DNA of 25,623 nt from CAXXOK01 sp035353235 (GCA_035353235.1 DAOPZG010000024.1:1-25623), one strand, 5' to 3'. Numbered from the stretch's first letter, positions 8,137 to 16,082 are shown. The notes: generated by a model from the letters alone, not told the origin. Program-made: numbers and translations.

Positions 8137-8759
8137 GGTTTGTCCTCCGTGTGTCTGGCGGCGTAATGCCTGCCTTCCCGGCCTTCGGCGATCCCTTCGC
8201 CCTTGAAAACATTGATCACGCTGAGGTATACGCATTTCACATCCAGCGGAAAGCTTACGTTCTGGGCGTATTCCCCGTCGCGCAGGGCTTTCTGGTCGAT
8301 AGCCAGTTCGTCGCGGCCGTTCACCTGCGCCCAGCCGCTCAAGCCCGGGAGTACGCTGTTGGCCTGATACTCGTCGCGCCTGGCGATCAGATCGTCCTGA
8401 TTCCACAGGGCGGGGCGCGGGCCGATCAGCGACATTTGCCCCATCAGAATATTGAACAACTGGGGAAGCTCATCCAGACTGGTCTTGCGCAGAAACCGCC
8501 CGCTGCGGGTGATGTAGCTGCCCGCGTGGCTCAACTGATGGGTGGGCACATCGTGCGGCGCGTCGGTGCGCATGGTGCGGAACTTGAGGATTTCAAACAG
8601 CACCTTGTCCTTGCCGACCCGTTTTTGCCGGAAAAACACCGGCCCCGGGGAATCCAGTTTGATCCAAAGCGCGATCAGGAGAAAAAGCGGGCTGAGTAGC
8701 AGAATGCTCAGCACCGAAAAAACCAGATCCAGCGCGCGTTTGATAACCCGTTGGTACAT
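8133..8759 (-). CDS. Undecaprenyl-phosphate phosphoglycosyl transferase (PglC-type initiating sugar transferase)
   Basis: A 208-aa monotopic membrane enzyme that moves a phospho-sugar from a UDP-sugar to undecaprenyl phosphate, the first committed step in building a surface glycan. The hydrophobic re-entrant helix spans about residues 10-33, ending at DSPGPVFFRQKRVGK. The catalytic Asp96-Glu97 dyad lies in TSLDELPQLFN, followed by MSLIGPRP and PGLSGWAQVNGRD. Length matches the minimal PglC form rather than the long WbaP form with extra membrane segments. The start at 8759 has AGGAGG about 10 nt upstream. It is the first gene of the glycan cassette, with a 98-nt gap before it and ATGA coupling after it. 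Confidence 0.93.
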   Translation of the reverse strand: MYQRVIKRALDLVFSVLSILLLSPLFLLIALWIKLDSPGPVFFRQKRVGKDKVLFEILKFRTMRTDAPHDVPTHQLSHAGSYITRSGRFLRKTSLDELPQLFNILMGQMSLIGPRPALWNQDDLIARRDEYQANSVLPGLSGWAQVNGRDELAIDQKALRDGEYAQNVSFPLDVKCVYLSVINVFKGEGIAEGREGRHYAARHTEDKP

Positions 8760-8857
8760 GCGCCAGTGCCTCCTACTGCCGTGGGGCGGATGCGGTTGAA
8801 CCGTGTTCAGCCTTTGTCGGCGAACGTACCGCGCGTGAACCAGCGACGCGCGATGCG
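8760..8857 (-). other. 98-nt gap before the glycan cassette, with two inverted repeats
   Basis: Two inverted repeats lie here. One is CGCGCGT (8830-8836) with ACGCGCG (8846-8852); the other is GGTTGAAC (8794-8801) with GTTCAGCC (8805-8812), which allows one G-T pair. Neither is followed by a T-run on the minus strand, and no convincing -10/-35 pair is visible on that strand. The cassette is therefore probably co-transcribed with the genes upstream, perhaps with structure in the spacer affecting processing or expression level. Confidence 0.35.
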
Positions 8858-9253
8858 TTACGGCGCGCCGACCCGCGCGGGGAAAAGAAGCTGCGAATAA
8901 AATCCGGCCAGCTTTTTGGCCCCGATGCCTTTCACGGCCAGCAGATCCTCAGGATAATCGAAAGGACCGTTTGCCGTACGCTCGTCCACGATCGCCTGTG
9001 CGAGCTTCGGGCCTACATTCGCAAGCGTTTCCAGCGTGTTTTCATCCGCCGTATTTACGTTCACGCTGCCCGTGGGCCATGCCGGTATGGTTTGCAGACC
9101 GTGATTCGTTCCCCGTGCCGCGACGGCGTACGCCGTTTGAGCGTTGCCGGGCTGCCAGTGCGCGGCGAAAAGTACGGCGACGACAAACAGAACGAGCAGA
9201 GTGCAGAGCCCTCCTGCTGCCTTACGCGCGAATGTCCTTCCCAGACGATCCAT
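8858..9253 (-). CDS. ComEA-like helix-hairpin-helix protein
   Basis: A 131-aa protein with a single N-terminal membrane segment (about residues 14-32) and a C-terminal double helix-hairpin-helix domain (about 63-118). The domain contains VNVNTADENTLETLANVGP and LLAVKGIGAKKLAGF, the hallmark of ComEA and its relatives. ComEA binds incoming double-stranded DNA outside the membrane during natural transformation. The predicted topology here, inside anchor and outside HhH domain, fits that role. No comEB or comEC follows, so a true competence function is uncertain; many Firmicutes carry stand-alone copies. AAGGAA upstream supports ATG 9253. It starts 20 nt after the cysS stop and is probably in the same transcript. 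Confidence 0.85.
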   Translation of the reverse strand: MDRLGRTFARKAAGGLCTLLVLFVVAVLFAAHWQPGNAQTAYAVAARGTNHGLQTIPAWPTGSVNVNTADENTLETLANVGPKLAQAIVDERTANGPFDYPEDLLAVKGIGAKKLAGFYSQLLFPARVGAP

Positions 9254-9273
9254 CCGGCGGACTTCCTTTCGCT

Positions 9274-10671
9274 TTATACGTTCTTCCGTATCTTCTGTCC
9301 GGCGGACGTATCTTCCAGGATATACCCGGCGGCCTTGATGGCGTCGCGCAGTTCGTCGCTGCGTTTCCAGTTTTTTGCCTTGCGGGCGGCTTCCCGCTCG
9401 GCCGCCATGGCGCGCACCTCGGGAGTCAGTTCGTCGGTCTGCTTTGCCAGCAGACCGAGGATGTCGGTCATCCGCAGCATCTGCGCCCGCACATGGGCCA
9501 CCGCTTCGCGGCTGACGCCACCCTGCGGCAGACGGAAAATTTCGCGAACCAGCTCAAACAGCGCGCCCAGCGCGTCGGCCGTGTTCAGGTCGTCGTCCAT
9601 AGCGTCGTTAAACTTCGCCAGCGCCTGACCCGCCGCGTCCATCACGGCGCGTTCTTCCGCGTTGGGTTCCCGGTCGACCGCGCTGCTCTCCAGAAAGTCC
9701 AGCTGGTCGCGCGCGCCGTACAGCCGCTCCAGACTGCTTTGCGCCTGCTGGATCAGCTCCCGGCTGAAGTTGACGGGGCTGCGGTACTGGGCCGAAAGCA
9801 TGAACATGCGCACGGCCTCCAGATCAAACTCTTTGGCGATGTCGCGCACGGTGAAGAAGTTGTTTTTGGACTTGCTCATCTTTTCGTTGTCGATGTTGAT
9901 AAAACCGTTGTGCATCCAGTAATGCACGTAGGGCTTTCCGGTTGCGCCCTCGCTTTGGGCAATCTCGTTTTCATGGTGCGGAAACAGCAGGTCCTTGCCG
10001 CCGCCGTGGATATCAAACGTGTCGCCCAGATAGGTCATGCTCATGGCGGAGCATTCGATATGCCAGCCCGGCCTGCCTTTGCCCCAAGGGCTGTCCCACG
10101 CGGGTTCGCCGGGCTTTTGCGCCTTCCACAGGGCAAAGTCCAGCGGGTCTTCCTTATGCTCGTCCACATCCACGCGCGCGCCGCTTTCCAGATCGTCCAG
10201 ATTCTGGCCGCAGAGGCACCCGTAATGGTCGAAAGCGCGCACACGGTAGTACACGTCGCCATCAGCGGCGTAAGCCAGCCCGTTGTCCACCAGCCTCTGG
10301 ATCAGCGCGATAATCTGCGGGATGTGTTCGGTCGCGCGCGGATGCACCGTGGCGGGGCGGATGCCAAGCGCCTTCGCGTCGGTGAAGTATTCGGCGATAA
10401 AACGCTCGGCCAGCTGGGATACGGTAATGCCTTCCTCGTTGGCACGGCGGATCATCTTATCATCGATGTCGGTGAAGTTCTGCACGAACGTAACCTCGTA
10501 CCCGCGGGATTCAAAATAGCGGCGCAGCACATCAAAAATGATGAACGGGCGGGCGTTGCCGATGTGGAAATAGTTATATACGGTGGGGCCGCAGGCGTAC
10601 ATGCGGACTTTACCGGGGGTGACGGGCACAAATTCTTCCTTTTTCCGGGTCATGCTGTTATAAATCTGCAT
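9274..10671 (-). CDS. cysS: Cysteinyl-tRNA synthetase
   Basis: A 465-aa class I aminoacyl-tRNA synthetase that charges tRNA-Cys. Zinc- and substrate-binding YACGPTVYN and the HIGH-like FHIGNARPF are near the N-terminus. GWHIECSAMS and FPHHENEIAQSE carry the other zinc ligands, and KMSKSKNN is the KMSKS loop. Length matches bacterial CysS (about 460 aa) and nothing is missing. AAGGAGG lies 8 nt upstream of ATG 10671. The gene overlaps the end of cysE by 14 nt, linking cysteine synthesis with its use in translation, a pairing common in Firmicutes. Confidence 0.97.
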   Translation of the reverse strand: MQIYNSMTRKKEEFVPVTPGKVRMYACGPTVYNYFHIGNARPFIIFDVLRRYFESRGYEVTFVQNFTDIDDKMIRRANEEGITVSQLAERFIAEYFTDAKALGIRPATVHPRATEHIPQIIALIQRLVDNGLAYAADGDVYYRVRAFDHYGCLCGQNLDDLESGARVDVDEHKEDPLDFALWKAQKPGEPAWDSPWGKGRPGWHIECSAMSMTYLGDTFDIHGGGKDLLFPHHENEIAQSEGATGKPYVHYWMHNGFINIDNEKMSKSKNNFFTVRDIAKEFDLEAVRMFMLSAQYRSPVNFSRELIQQAQSSLERLYGARDQLDFLESSAVDREPNAEERAVMDAAGQALAKFNDAMDDDLNTADALGALFELVREIFRLPQGGVSREAVAHVRAQMLRMTDILGLLAKQTDELTPEVRAMAAEREAARKAKNWKRSDELRDAIKAAGYILEDTSAGQKIRKNV

Positions 10672-11434
10672 ACGGATCCTCCTTGATTTCGGGCAGAGCG
10701 TCGGGGCATTTGGAACAGTCGCCGGTACATCGCCCGTCGTCGCCCCCGTCGGAAGGCACGCCGTCGGCTTCGGTGCAGCCCAACCGCTTTGCGTGGCGGG
10801 CCAGGCACTTCTCCATGTGCGTAAGCCGCAGGTACAGGGTTTCCATCCGGTCCAGCATCGGGTCGGGCAGGTGAATCTGATCCAGATCCACGCCGGTCTC
10901 CGGCTGTTTCTTCTTCACGATCCGCCCGGGGTTGCCCACTACGGTGCACTCCGGCGGTACGTCTTTTAAAACGATAGCCCCCGCGCCCACCTTACTGTGA
11001 TCGCCGATGGTGATGGGGCCCAGCACCTTCGCGCCTGCGCCGATGGTAACGCCACTGCCGATGGTGGGGTGGCGCTTGCCTACGTCCTTGCCGGTACCGC
11101 CCAGCGTGACCCCCTGATAGATGGTCACATCGTCGCCGATGACCGTGGTTTCGCCGATGACTACGCCGTCTCCGTGGTCGATAAAGACGCGGCGGCCAAT
11201 CTCCGCGCCGGGATGGATTTCAATGCCGGTACGGTGCCGGGAGCGCTGGCTTACGATGCGCGCCAGCAGAATATGCCCGTGGTGGAACAGCGAATTTGCC
11301 ACGCGGTGCGAGCGAAGCGCTTTCAGCCCCGGGTAGCAGAGGCGTACCTCCAAACGGCTTCTTGCTGCGGGGTCCCGGGCCAGCACCGCTTCCATATCCT
11401 CTTTGGCGCGCATGCGCCGTTCTTTCCAATTCAT
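10658..11434 (-). CDS. cysE: Serine O-acetyltransferase with an extra C-terminal cysteine cluster
   Basis: A 258-aa enzyme that makes O-acetylserine from serine and acetyl-CoA, the first step of cysteine synthesis. A helical N-terminus is followed by a left-handed beta-helix of hexapeptide repeats from about residue 70 to 170, including IEIHPGAEIGRRVFIDHGDG, YQGVTLGGTG and VGNPGRIV. The tail beyond about 190 is unusual: a predicted helix, then Cys220 and a CTGDCSKCP motif with Cys236, Cys240 and Cys243. This could bind a metal or sense thiol state; that is inference. ATG 11434 is chosen because it overlaps the ppk stop as ATGA; an alternative in-frame ATG lies seven codons in. Confidence 0.93.
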   Translation of the reverse strand: MNWKERRMRAKEDMEAVLARDPAARSRLEVRLCYPGLKALRSHRVANSLFHHGHILLARIVSQRSRHRTGIEIHPGAEIGRRVFIDHGDGVVIGETTVIGDDVTIYQGVTLGGTGKDVGKRHPTIGSGVTIGAGAKVLGPITIGDHSKVGAGAIVLKDVPPECTVVGNPGRIVKKKQPETGVDLDQIHLPDPMLDRMETLYLRLTHMEKCLARHAKRLGCTEADGVPSDGGDDGRCTGDCSKCPDALPEIKEDPYADL

Positions 11435-13554
11435 GCGTAAACTGCCTTTCTGTCCTGCGGACTGTCGCCAGCAGGAAGCTTATTATGTTGGAACCATTGG
11501 CCGGAGAAAACGGCCTCCACGTCGGCCAGCAGGATATCCTGCGCGTTTACAGCCTTTGAAGGGTCCGTCGCCGTTCTCACGTACCGGCCGTCCGGGCCAA
11601 GTCGCCAGCTTTTTCGGTTATCCGCAAGCTGCAACGTCAGTACGTTCTCCACCGCTTCCCGACAGGCGCGGTCTTTTACGGGAAACATCAGCTCCACCCT
11701 ACGGTCCAGATTACGGGGCATCCAGTCCGCGGAGGAGAGATACAGTTCCGGTTCGCCTCCGTTTTCAAAACGGAAAACCCGCGCGTGTTCCAGGTGGCGG
11801 CCTACGATGGAAGTGACGCGGATGTTTTCGCTTTGCCCCGGCACGCCCGGAACCAGCGTACAGATGCCGCGAACAATCAACTCCACCTGAACGCCCGCGC
11901 AACTGGCGGCGTACAGCGCCTCAACCATTTCAGGATCAAGCAGCGAGTTCATCTTGGCGATGATTCCGGCGGGTCTGCCGGTCAGCGCGTTGGCACGCTC
12001 GCGGGCAATCAGTTCCAGAAGCCGCGGCTTCAGGCGCACAGGCGCGTCCACCAGCAAAGATGACGTAAAGGCCGGGCCGTTGCCCTCCAGTGCGTAAAAG
12101 AAACGCGCCGCGTCTTCGCCCAATTGCGGGTCAGCTGTCAGCAACCCAAAGTCAGTATAAAGCTTCGCGGTGCCATCGTGGTAGTTGCCGGTACCCAGGT
12201 GCAGGTAACGCTTCATGTGCCCGTTTACCATCCGGCAGACCAGCACGGTTTTGCTGTGCGTTTTATAGCGCGGCAGTCCGAAAAGAACGTGGCAGCCCGC
12301 GCGGCGCAGGCGGTCACCCTGAGCCAGATTATTTTCCTCGTCAAAACGGGCGCGCGCCTCAAAAAGTACTGTCACCTGCTTGCCGTTCTCGGCGGCGCGC
12401 TGCAGAGCCCGCACCACGGGACTGTTGCTGCCCACACGGTAAAGCGTTGTTTTTACGCTGCATACATCCGGGTCTTCCGCAGCCTGATTCAGCAGGTTCA
12501 CCACCGGTTCGAAGCTGTGGTACGGATGGTATAAAAGCCAGTCTTTTTCTTCAATTTGCGCAAAAATATCTTTTCCGCACAATGGAGATATGGCCAGCGG
12601 ATCGGCGCGGTGATATTTCAGATCTGGCCGGTCCAGCAGATTATACAGGTTCATCATCAGCTTATTCAGGTCCAGCGGCCCGGTAACGCGGTAGCGGCAT
12701 TCCGGAGACAGACGGAAGCGTTCCGTCAGCATCTCGAGCAGGCCTGCGCTCATACGCTCTTCCGCCTCCAGGCGCATCACATCGCCGGTACGACGTTTCA
12801 TCAGCATGTCCCGCACCTCTGTCGCTACGTCGCCGCGATCGTCCAGCGGGAAATCCTGATTCCGCAAAATCCGGAATACGGAGGCTTCCTCTACCCGATC
12901 TTCGGGAAATAGGGAGGGCAGAAACAGTTTCACGATTTCTTCCTGACGGATCAGACGAACAATTCCGTCGTCCGAAGGCAGAAGATACAGGCGAGGCGAA
13001 CTCGGGAGCGAGAGGGTCGCAAAACGCGCCTCCCGCCCGTCCCGGGGCTGCAGGCGGATGAACAGATGAAGTTTTTTTTGAGAAACGGGGGCGATTTCTT
13101 CCCCCCACGGCACGGGCCTGAGGCGGTTCACCAGTTCCCGCAGAAATATCTGTTTGATACGAGCCGCCATGGCCTCGTTCGGCGCAAAAGTGGGATAGAA
13201 CTGGATACCCAGATGGTGCAACTCGCTGTGTATCCCCTCGTAAAGCAGGTATTGCTGGTTTTGCTGACGCAGAATGGCCCGGTTCACCTGTCGCAGGATT
13301 TCAGCGTGGCTCAGCCCGCAGGGCTGGCGCTGGCCTGCCGCGGGTGAGATTGCGTTTTCCAGCAGGCGGTGATAACGCACCTGCATAAACTCGTCCAGGT
13401 TGGAGGTAACGATGGCCAGGAATTTCGCGCGTTCCAGCAGCGGATTCTCCGGGTGATCCGCCTCGGCCTGTACGCGCTGGTTAAAACGCAGCCAGGTCAG
13501 CTCCCGGTGAAAATACCGCGGCCGCGCGTTCCCTCGGTTTGCGTTGCCGTCCAT
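11431..13554 (-). CDS. ppk: Polyphosphate kinase 1
   Basis: A 707-aa PPK1 that reversibly polymerises ATP gamma-phosphate into inorganic polyphosphate. The N-terminal domain begins YFHRELTWLRFNQRV, and SNLDEFMQVR (51-60) is family-typical. The catalytic histidine that becomes phosphorylated is His433 in YKTHSKTVLV, and the second conserved histidine is His590 in GRHLEHARVF; these match E. coli His435 and His592. LGTGNYHDGTAKLYTDFGLL is the conserved phosphate-binding stretch. The length is normal. The start at 13554 has GAGGGGG about 13 nt upstream, a long but tolerable spacing. It heads the minus-strand gene chain and is translationally coupled to cysE. Confidence 0.96.
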   Translation of the reverse strand: MDGNANRGNARPRYFHRELTWLRFNQRVQAEADHPENPLLERAKFLAIVTSNLDEFMQVRYHRLLENAISPAAGQRQPCGLSHAEILRQVNRAILRQQNQQYLLYEGIHSELHHLGIQFYPTFAPNEAMAARIKQIFLRELVNRLRPVPWGEEIAPVSQKKLHLFIRLQPRDGREARFATLSLPSSPRLYLLPSDDGIVRLIRQEEIVKLFLPSLFPEDRVEEASVFRILRNQDFPLDDRGDVATEVRDMLMKRRTGDVMRLEAEERMSAGLLEMLTERFRLSPECRYRVTGPLDLNKLMMNLYNLLDRPDLKYHRADPLAISPLCGKDIFAQIEEKDWLLYHPYHSFEPVVNLLNQAAEDPDVCSVKTTLYRVGSNSPVVRALQRAAENGKQVTVLFEARARFDEENNLAQGDRLRRAGCHVLFGLPRYKTHSKTVLVCRMVNGHMKRYLHLGTGNYHDGTAKLYTDFGLLTADPQLGEDAARFFYALEGNGPAFTSSLLVDAPVRLKPRLLELIARERANALTGRPAGIIAKMNSLLDPEMVEALYAASCAGVQVELIVRGICTLVPGVPGQSENIRVTSIVGRHLEHARVFRFENGGEPELYLSSADWMPRNLDRRVELMFPVKDRACREAVENVLTLQLADNRKSWRLGPDGRYVRTATDPSKAVNAQDILLADVEAVFSGQWFQHNKLPAGDSPQDRKAVYA

Positions 13555-13632
13555 GCGCGTCTGGTGCCCCCTCAGTCTTATTCGCCCGGATGTCCGCCAC
13601 GGGCGACGGGCTTCTGCCCATAGTTAAATTTT

Positions 13633-13662
13633 ATTATACCATAGAACCTGCGCGCCTTACAA
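13633..13662 (-). promoter_or_regulatory. Putative promoter of ppk and the downstream minus-strand operon
   Basis: On the minus strand TATAAT lies at 13638-13633 with an upstream TG one base away (extended -10). TTGTAA (13662-13657) lies 18 nt upstream. The predicted start is near 13626, giving a leader of about 70 nt. It is the only strong promoter seen for the chain of genes down to the glycan cassette. Confidence 0.65.
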
Positions 13663-13687
13663 GGGTGCCGCTGCCGGTGGCTTCGAG

Positions 13688-13716
13688 TTGCGGAACGGCC
13701 GGAAATCCTGTATAAT
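13688..13716 (+). promoter_or_regulatory. Putative promoter of rfbA-rfbB
   Basis: TTGCGG (13688-13693) and TATAAT (13711-13716) are separated by 17 nt. The predicted start is near 13723, leaving a leader of about 110 nt before the GTG start. The same TTGCGG -35 at 17-nt spacing recurs at the purC promoter. Confidence 0.7.
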
Positions 13717-13831
13717 GCACGCGACAGAACCCGGAGGACCGATCTATTCCCGCTGTTCAGGCGGACTGCCACAGACGGATGCGCCATCCGGCGTAATCCC
13801 CAAAAGGCAGGGTTTGAGGGAGGCGTTTAGC

Positions 13832-14737
13832 GTGAAAGGCATTATTCTGGCAGGCGGCGCGGGCACCCGGCTGTATCCCCTTACGCTTGTGACCAGCAAG
13901 CAGCTGTTGCCGGTGTACGACAAACCCATGATTTATTATCCTCTGTCCACGCTGATGCTGGCAGGTATCCGTGATATCCTGATTATCTCCACGCCGACGG
14001 ACACCCCGCGCTTCCGTGACCTGCTGGGGGACGGAAAGCAGTTTGGCATATCCCTTTCCTACGCCGTGCAACCGTCGCCGGACGGGTTGGCGCAGGCCTT
14101 TCTGATCGGGGAATCCTTTATCGGCGGTGAAGCCTGCGCGATGGTGCTGGGCGACAATATTTTCTACGGCAACGGCTTTTCGCGTATGCTGTGCGAAGCG
14201 GTGGACAACGCCGAACACGGCAAGGCGACTATTTTCGGCTATTTTGTGAACGACCCGCAGCGCTTTGGCATCGTGGAGTTTGACGATCGGGGGCGTGTGC
14301 TGTCCGTTGAGGAGAAGCCGCAAAACCCGAAAAGCAACTACTGTATCACCGGCCTGTATTTTTACGATCGGCGGGTGTGCGAACTGGCAAAGCAGGTTCG
14401 GCCCAGCGCGCGCGGCGAGCTGGAGATTACCAGCCTGAACGACCTGTACCTGAAAGACGGGTCGCTGGTGGCTAAAGTGATGGGCCGGGGCTTTGCCTGG
14501 CTGGATACCGGCACCATGGACAGCCTGGCCGAAGCGACCAGCTTTGTACAGATTGTGGAAAAACGGCAGAGCATCAAGATTGCGGCGCTGGAAGAGATCG
14601 CTTATAACAAGGGCTGGATTGACCGGCCAATGCTGCTGGCCGCCGCCGAGCGCTACGGCAAATCTCCCTATGGGGAGCACCTGAAACGCGTGGCGGAAGG
14701 GCGAATCCAGTACGACCGCACGGACGAGAACGACTGA
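13832..14737 (+). CDS. rfbA: Glucose-1-phosphate thymidylyltransferase
   Basis: A 301-aa nucleotidyltransferase that joins glucose-1-phosphate and dTTP to give dTDP-glucose, the entry step to dTDP-rhamnose and other dTDP-deoxysugars. The N-terminal signature is KGIILAGGAGTRLYPLT, followed by SKQLLPVYDKPMIYYPLSTL, LGDNIFYG and GFAWLDTGTMDSL. Length fits RmlA (about 290 aa). The frame is open further upstream, but the family begins exactly at this residue, encoded by GTG 13832 with GAGGGAGG 8 nt before it. The pair with rfbB is clear; rfbC and rfbD are not next to it. Confidence 0.96.
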   Translation: MKGIILAGGAGTRLYPLTLVTSKQLLPVYDKPMIYYPLSTLMLAGIRDILIISTPTDTPRFRDLLGDGKQFGISLSYAVQPSPDGLAQAFLIGESFIGGEACAMVLGDNIFYGNGFSRMLCEAVDNAEHGKATIFGYFVNDPQRFGIVEFDDRGRVLSVEEKPQNPKSNYCITGLYFYDRRVCELAKQVRPSARGELEITSLNDLYLKDGSLVAKVMGRGFAWLDTGTMDSLAEATSFVQIVEKRQSIKIAALEEIAYNKGWIDRPMLLAAAERYGKSPYGEHLKRVAEGRIQYDRTDEND

Positions 14738-14757
14738 ACGGCGGAGGTATAGAACGA

Positions 14758-15777
14758 ATGAAGATCCTGATCACGGGAGGCGCCGGCTTTATCGGCGCCA
14801 ATTTCTGCGAGTATGAACTGAAACAGCACCCGGAAGACCAGCTGGTCTGCCTGGACGCGCTGACCTACGCGGGCAACCTGGCCTCGCTGGAGGGCGCGCT
14901 GAAAGCGCCCAACTTCACCTTCGTGCGTGGGGACATTGCCGACCGCGCCTGTGTGAACGCGCTATTTGAGACGGAAAAGCCGGATATCGTGGTGAACTTT
15001 GCGGCGGAAACGCATGTGGACCGTTCGGTAGAGGACCCGGAAGTGTTTCTGCGCACCAACATCATGGGCACGCAGGCACTGATGGACGCCTGCCGCCGTT
15101 ACGGTGTGGGGCGCTTCCATCAGGTGGGCACCGACGAGGTGTACGGGGACCTGCCGCTGGATCGCCCCGATTTGTTTTTCACCGAGGAAACGCCGCTGCA
15201 TACCTCGTCGCCCTACAGCGCCAGCAAAGCGAGCGCCGATCTGCTGGTGCTGGCATATGCGCGCACGTTTAAACTGCCGGTCAGCGTCACCCGGTGCAGC
15301 AATAACTACGGCCCTTACCAGTTCCCAGAAAAGCTGATCCCGCTGATGGTCAGCCGGGCGCTGGACAACCAGAGCCTGCCGGTCTACGGCAAGGGTGAAA
15401 ACGTGCGCGACTGGCTGTATGTGGAGGATCACTGCGCCGCGATCGATCTGGTGATGCGCAAAGGCCGCGAGGGCGAAATTTATAACGTGGGCGGCCATAA
15501 CGAACGCGCCAACCTCGACGTGGTGAAAACGATCCTGCGGGAACTGGGCAAGCCCGAAAGCCTGATTACCTTCGTGACCGACCGCCCCGGCCATGACCGC
15601 CGCTACGCAATTGACCCGGCCAAAATCCACCGGGAACTGGGGTGGCTGCCACAGACGAAGTTTGACGACGGCATCCGCCGCACGGTGCACTGGTACACCG
15701 AACACCGGAAATGGCTTGCGGATATTCTGGCGGGGGAGTATCGGGACTACTACCAAAAGATGTACGCAAACCGCTGA
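14758..15777 (+). CDS. rfbB: dTDP-glucose 4,6-dehydratase
   Basis: A 339-aa extended SDR enzyme that converts dTDP-glucose to dTDP-4-keto-6-deoxyglucose using bound NAD. Motifs are GGAGFIGANF (7-16), HVDRSVEDP, GTDEVYGDL with the Asp-Glu catalytic pair, the YSASKAS Tyr-X3-Lys motif, and SNNYGPYQFPEKLIPL, all as expected for RmlB. GGAGGT lies 9 nt upstream of ATG 14758, 20 nt after the rfbA stop. No terminator follows in the 20 nt before the 6S promoter, so rfbAB transcripts may read into the 6S gene. Confidence 0.96.
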   Translation: MKILITGGAGFIGANFCEYELKQHPEDQLVCLDALTYAGNLASLEGALKAPNFTFVRGDIADRACVNALFETEKPDIVVNFAAETHVDRSVEDPEVFLRTNIMGTQALMDACRRYGVGRFHQVGTDEVYGDLPLDRPDLFFTEETPLHTSSPYSASKASADLLVLAYARTFKLPVSVTRCSNNYGPYQFPEKLIPLMVSRALDNQSLPVYGKGENVRDWLYVEDHCAAIDLVMRKGREGEIYNVGGHNERANLDVVKTILRELGKPESLITFVTDRPGHDRRYAIDPAKIHRELGWLPQTKFDDGIRRTVHWYTEHRKWLADILAGEYRDYYQKMYANR

Positions 15778-15796
15778 AACCCGCCCGCCGCTTCGC

Positions 15797-15825
15797 TTGA
15801 CAATCGGTTAGGACAGCCCTATAAT
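15797..15825 (+). promoter_or_regulatory. Consensus sigma-A promoter of the 6S RNA gene
   Basis: A perfect TTGACA (15797-15802) and a perfect TATAAT (15820-15825) are separated by exactly 17 nt. The predicted start is A15832. This is the strongest promoter in the window and fits an abundant housekeeping RNA. Confidence 0.85.
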
Positions 15826-15831
15826 ATGGGC

Positions 15832-16020
15832 AGAGGTCTTCCTGAAGTGTGCGCCAGCATCTTGTTTTTACCCACACTTCTTCAATGGAGCCTGAGTCCG
15901 TCTGCGGCTGCCATGCCCCCGTCGAAAGACGCCAGGGGAAGGCTAAAACAGGCGGCAGGGCCCCAACCTGCTAAACATAGCGGGTGAAAAAGCCAGGTGC
16001 AGCGGCACTTTGGGAGCTCA
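15832..16020 (+). ncRNA. ssrS: 6S RNA
   Basis: An RNA of about 190 nt with the 6S architecture: a long irregular rod with a central single-stranded bubble that mimics an open promoter and holds sigma-A RNA polymerase. The ends pair: CTTCC (15838-15842) with GGGAG (16012-16016), AAGTG (15845-15849) with CACTT (16006-16010), and GCGCC (15851-15855) with GGTGC (15996-16000). The apical arm closes with CCCC/GGGG and a CGTC-GAAA-GACG hairpin (15920-15931). On the 3' side of the bubble, CCTGCT (15967-15972) can pair with AGCGGG (15979-15984), like the small hairpin described in Firmicutes 6S RNAs. There is no open reading frame of note. The identification rests on structure, size and promoter/terminator context; no covariance search was run. 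Confidence 0.82.
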
Positions 16021-16022
16021 AT

Positions 16023-16057
16023 AGCTCTTCCGGTTCAATTATCGGAAGGGCTTTTTT
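16023..16057 (+). terminator. Intrinsic terminator after 6S RNA
   Basis: AGCTCTTCCG (16023-16032) pairs over 10 bp, with one G-T pair, with CGGAAGGGCT (16043-16052), followed by an unbroken run of six T (16052-16057). Confidence 0.9.
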
Positions 16058-16082
16058 CTGCTCAATCGCAGCGTATACCCCA

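Noticed and set aside
8971..10686. 571-codon plus-strand open frame
   Set aside because: It is the antisense shadow of cysS and the ComEA-like gene, both supported by motifs. The translation has no recognisable domain, and long antisense frames are expected in GC-rich DNA.
13555..13831. Riboswitch or small RNA in the ppk-rfbA divergent gap
   Set aside because: Apart from the two promoters no stable structure or known riboswitch core was recognised in the gap or the 110-nt rfbA leader.
13757..14680. 307-codon minus-strand open frame
   Set aside because: It is antisense to rfbA, whose motifs are unambiguous, and the translation resembles no known family.
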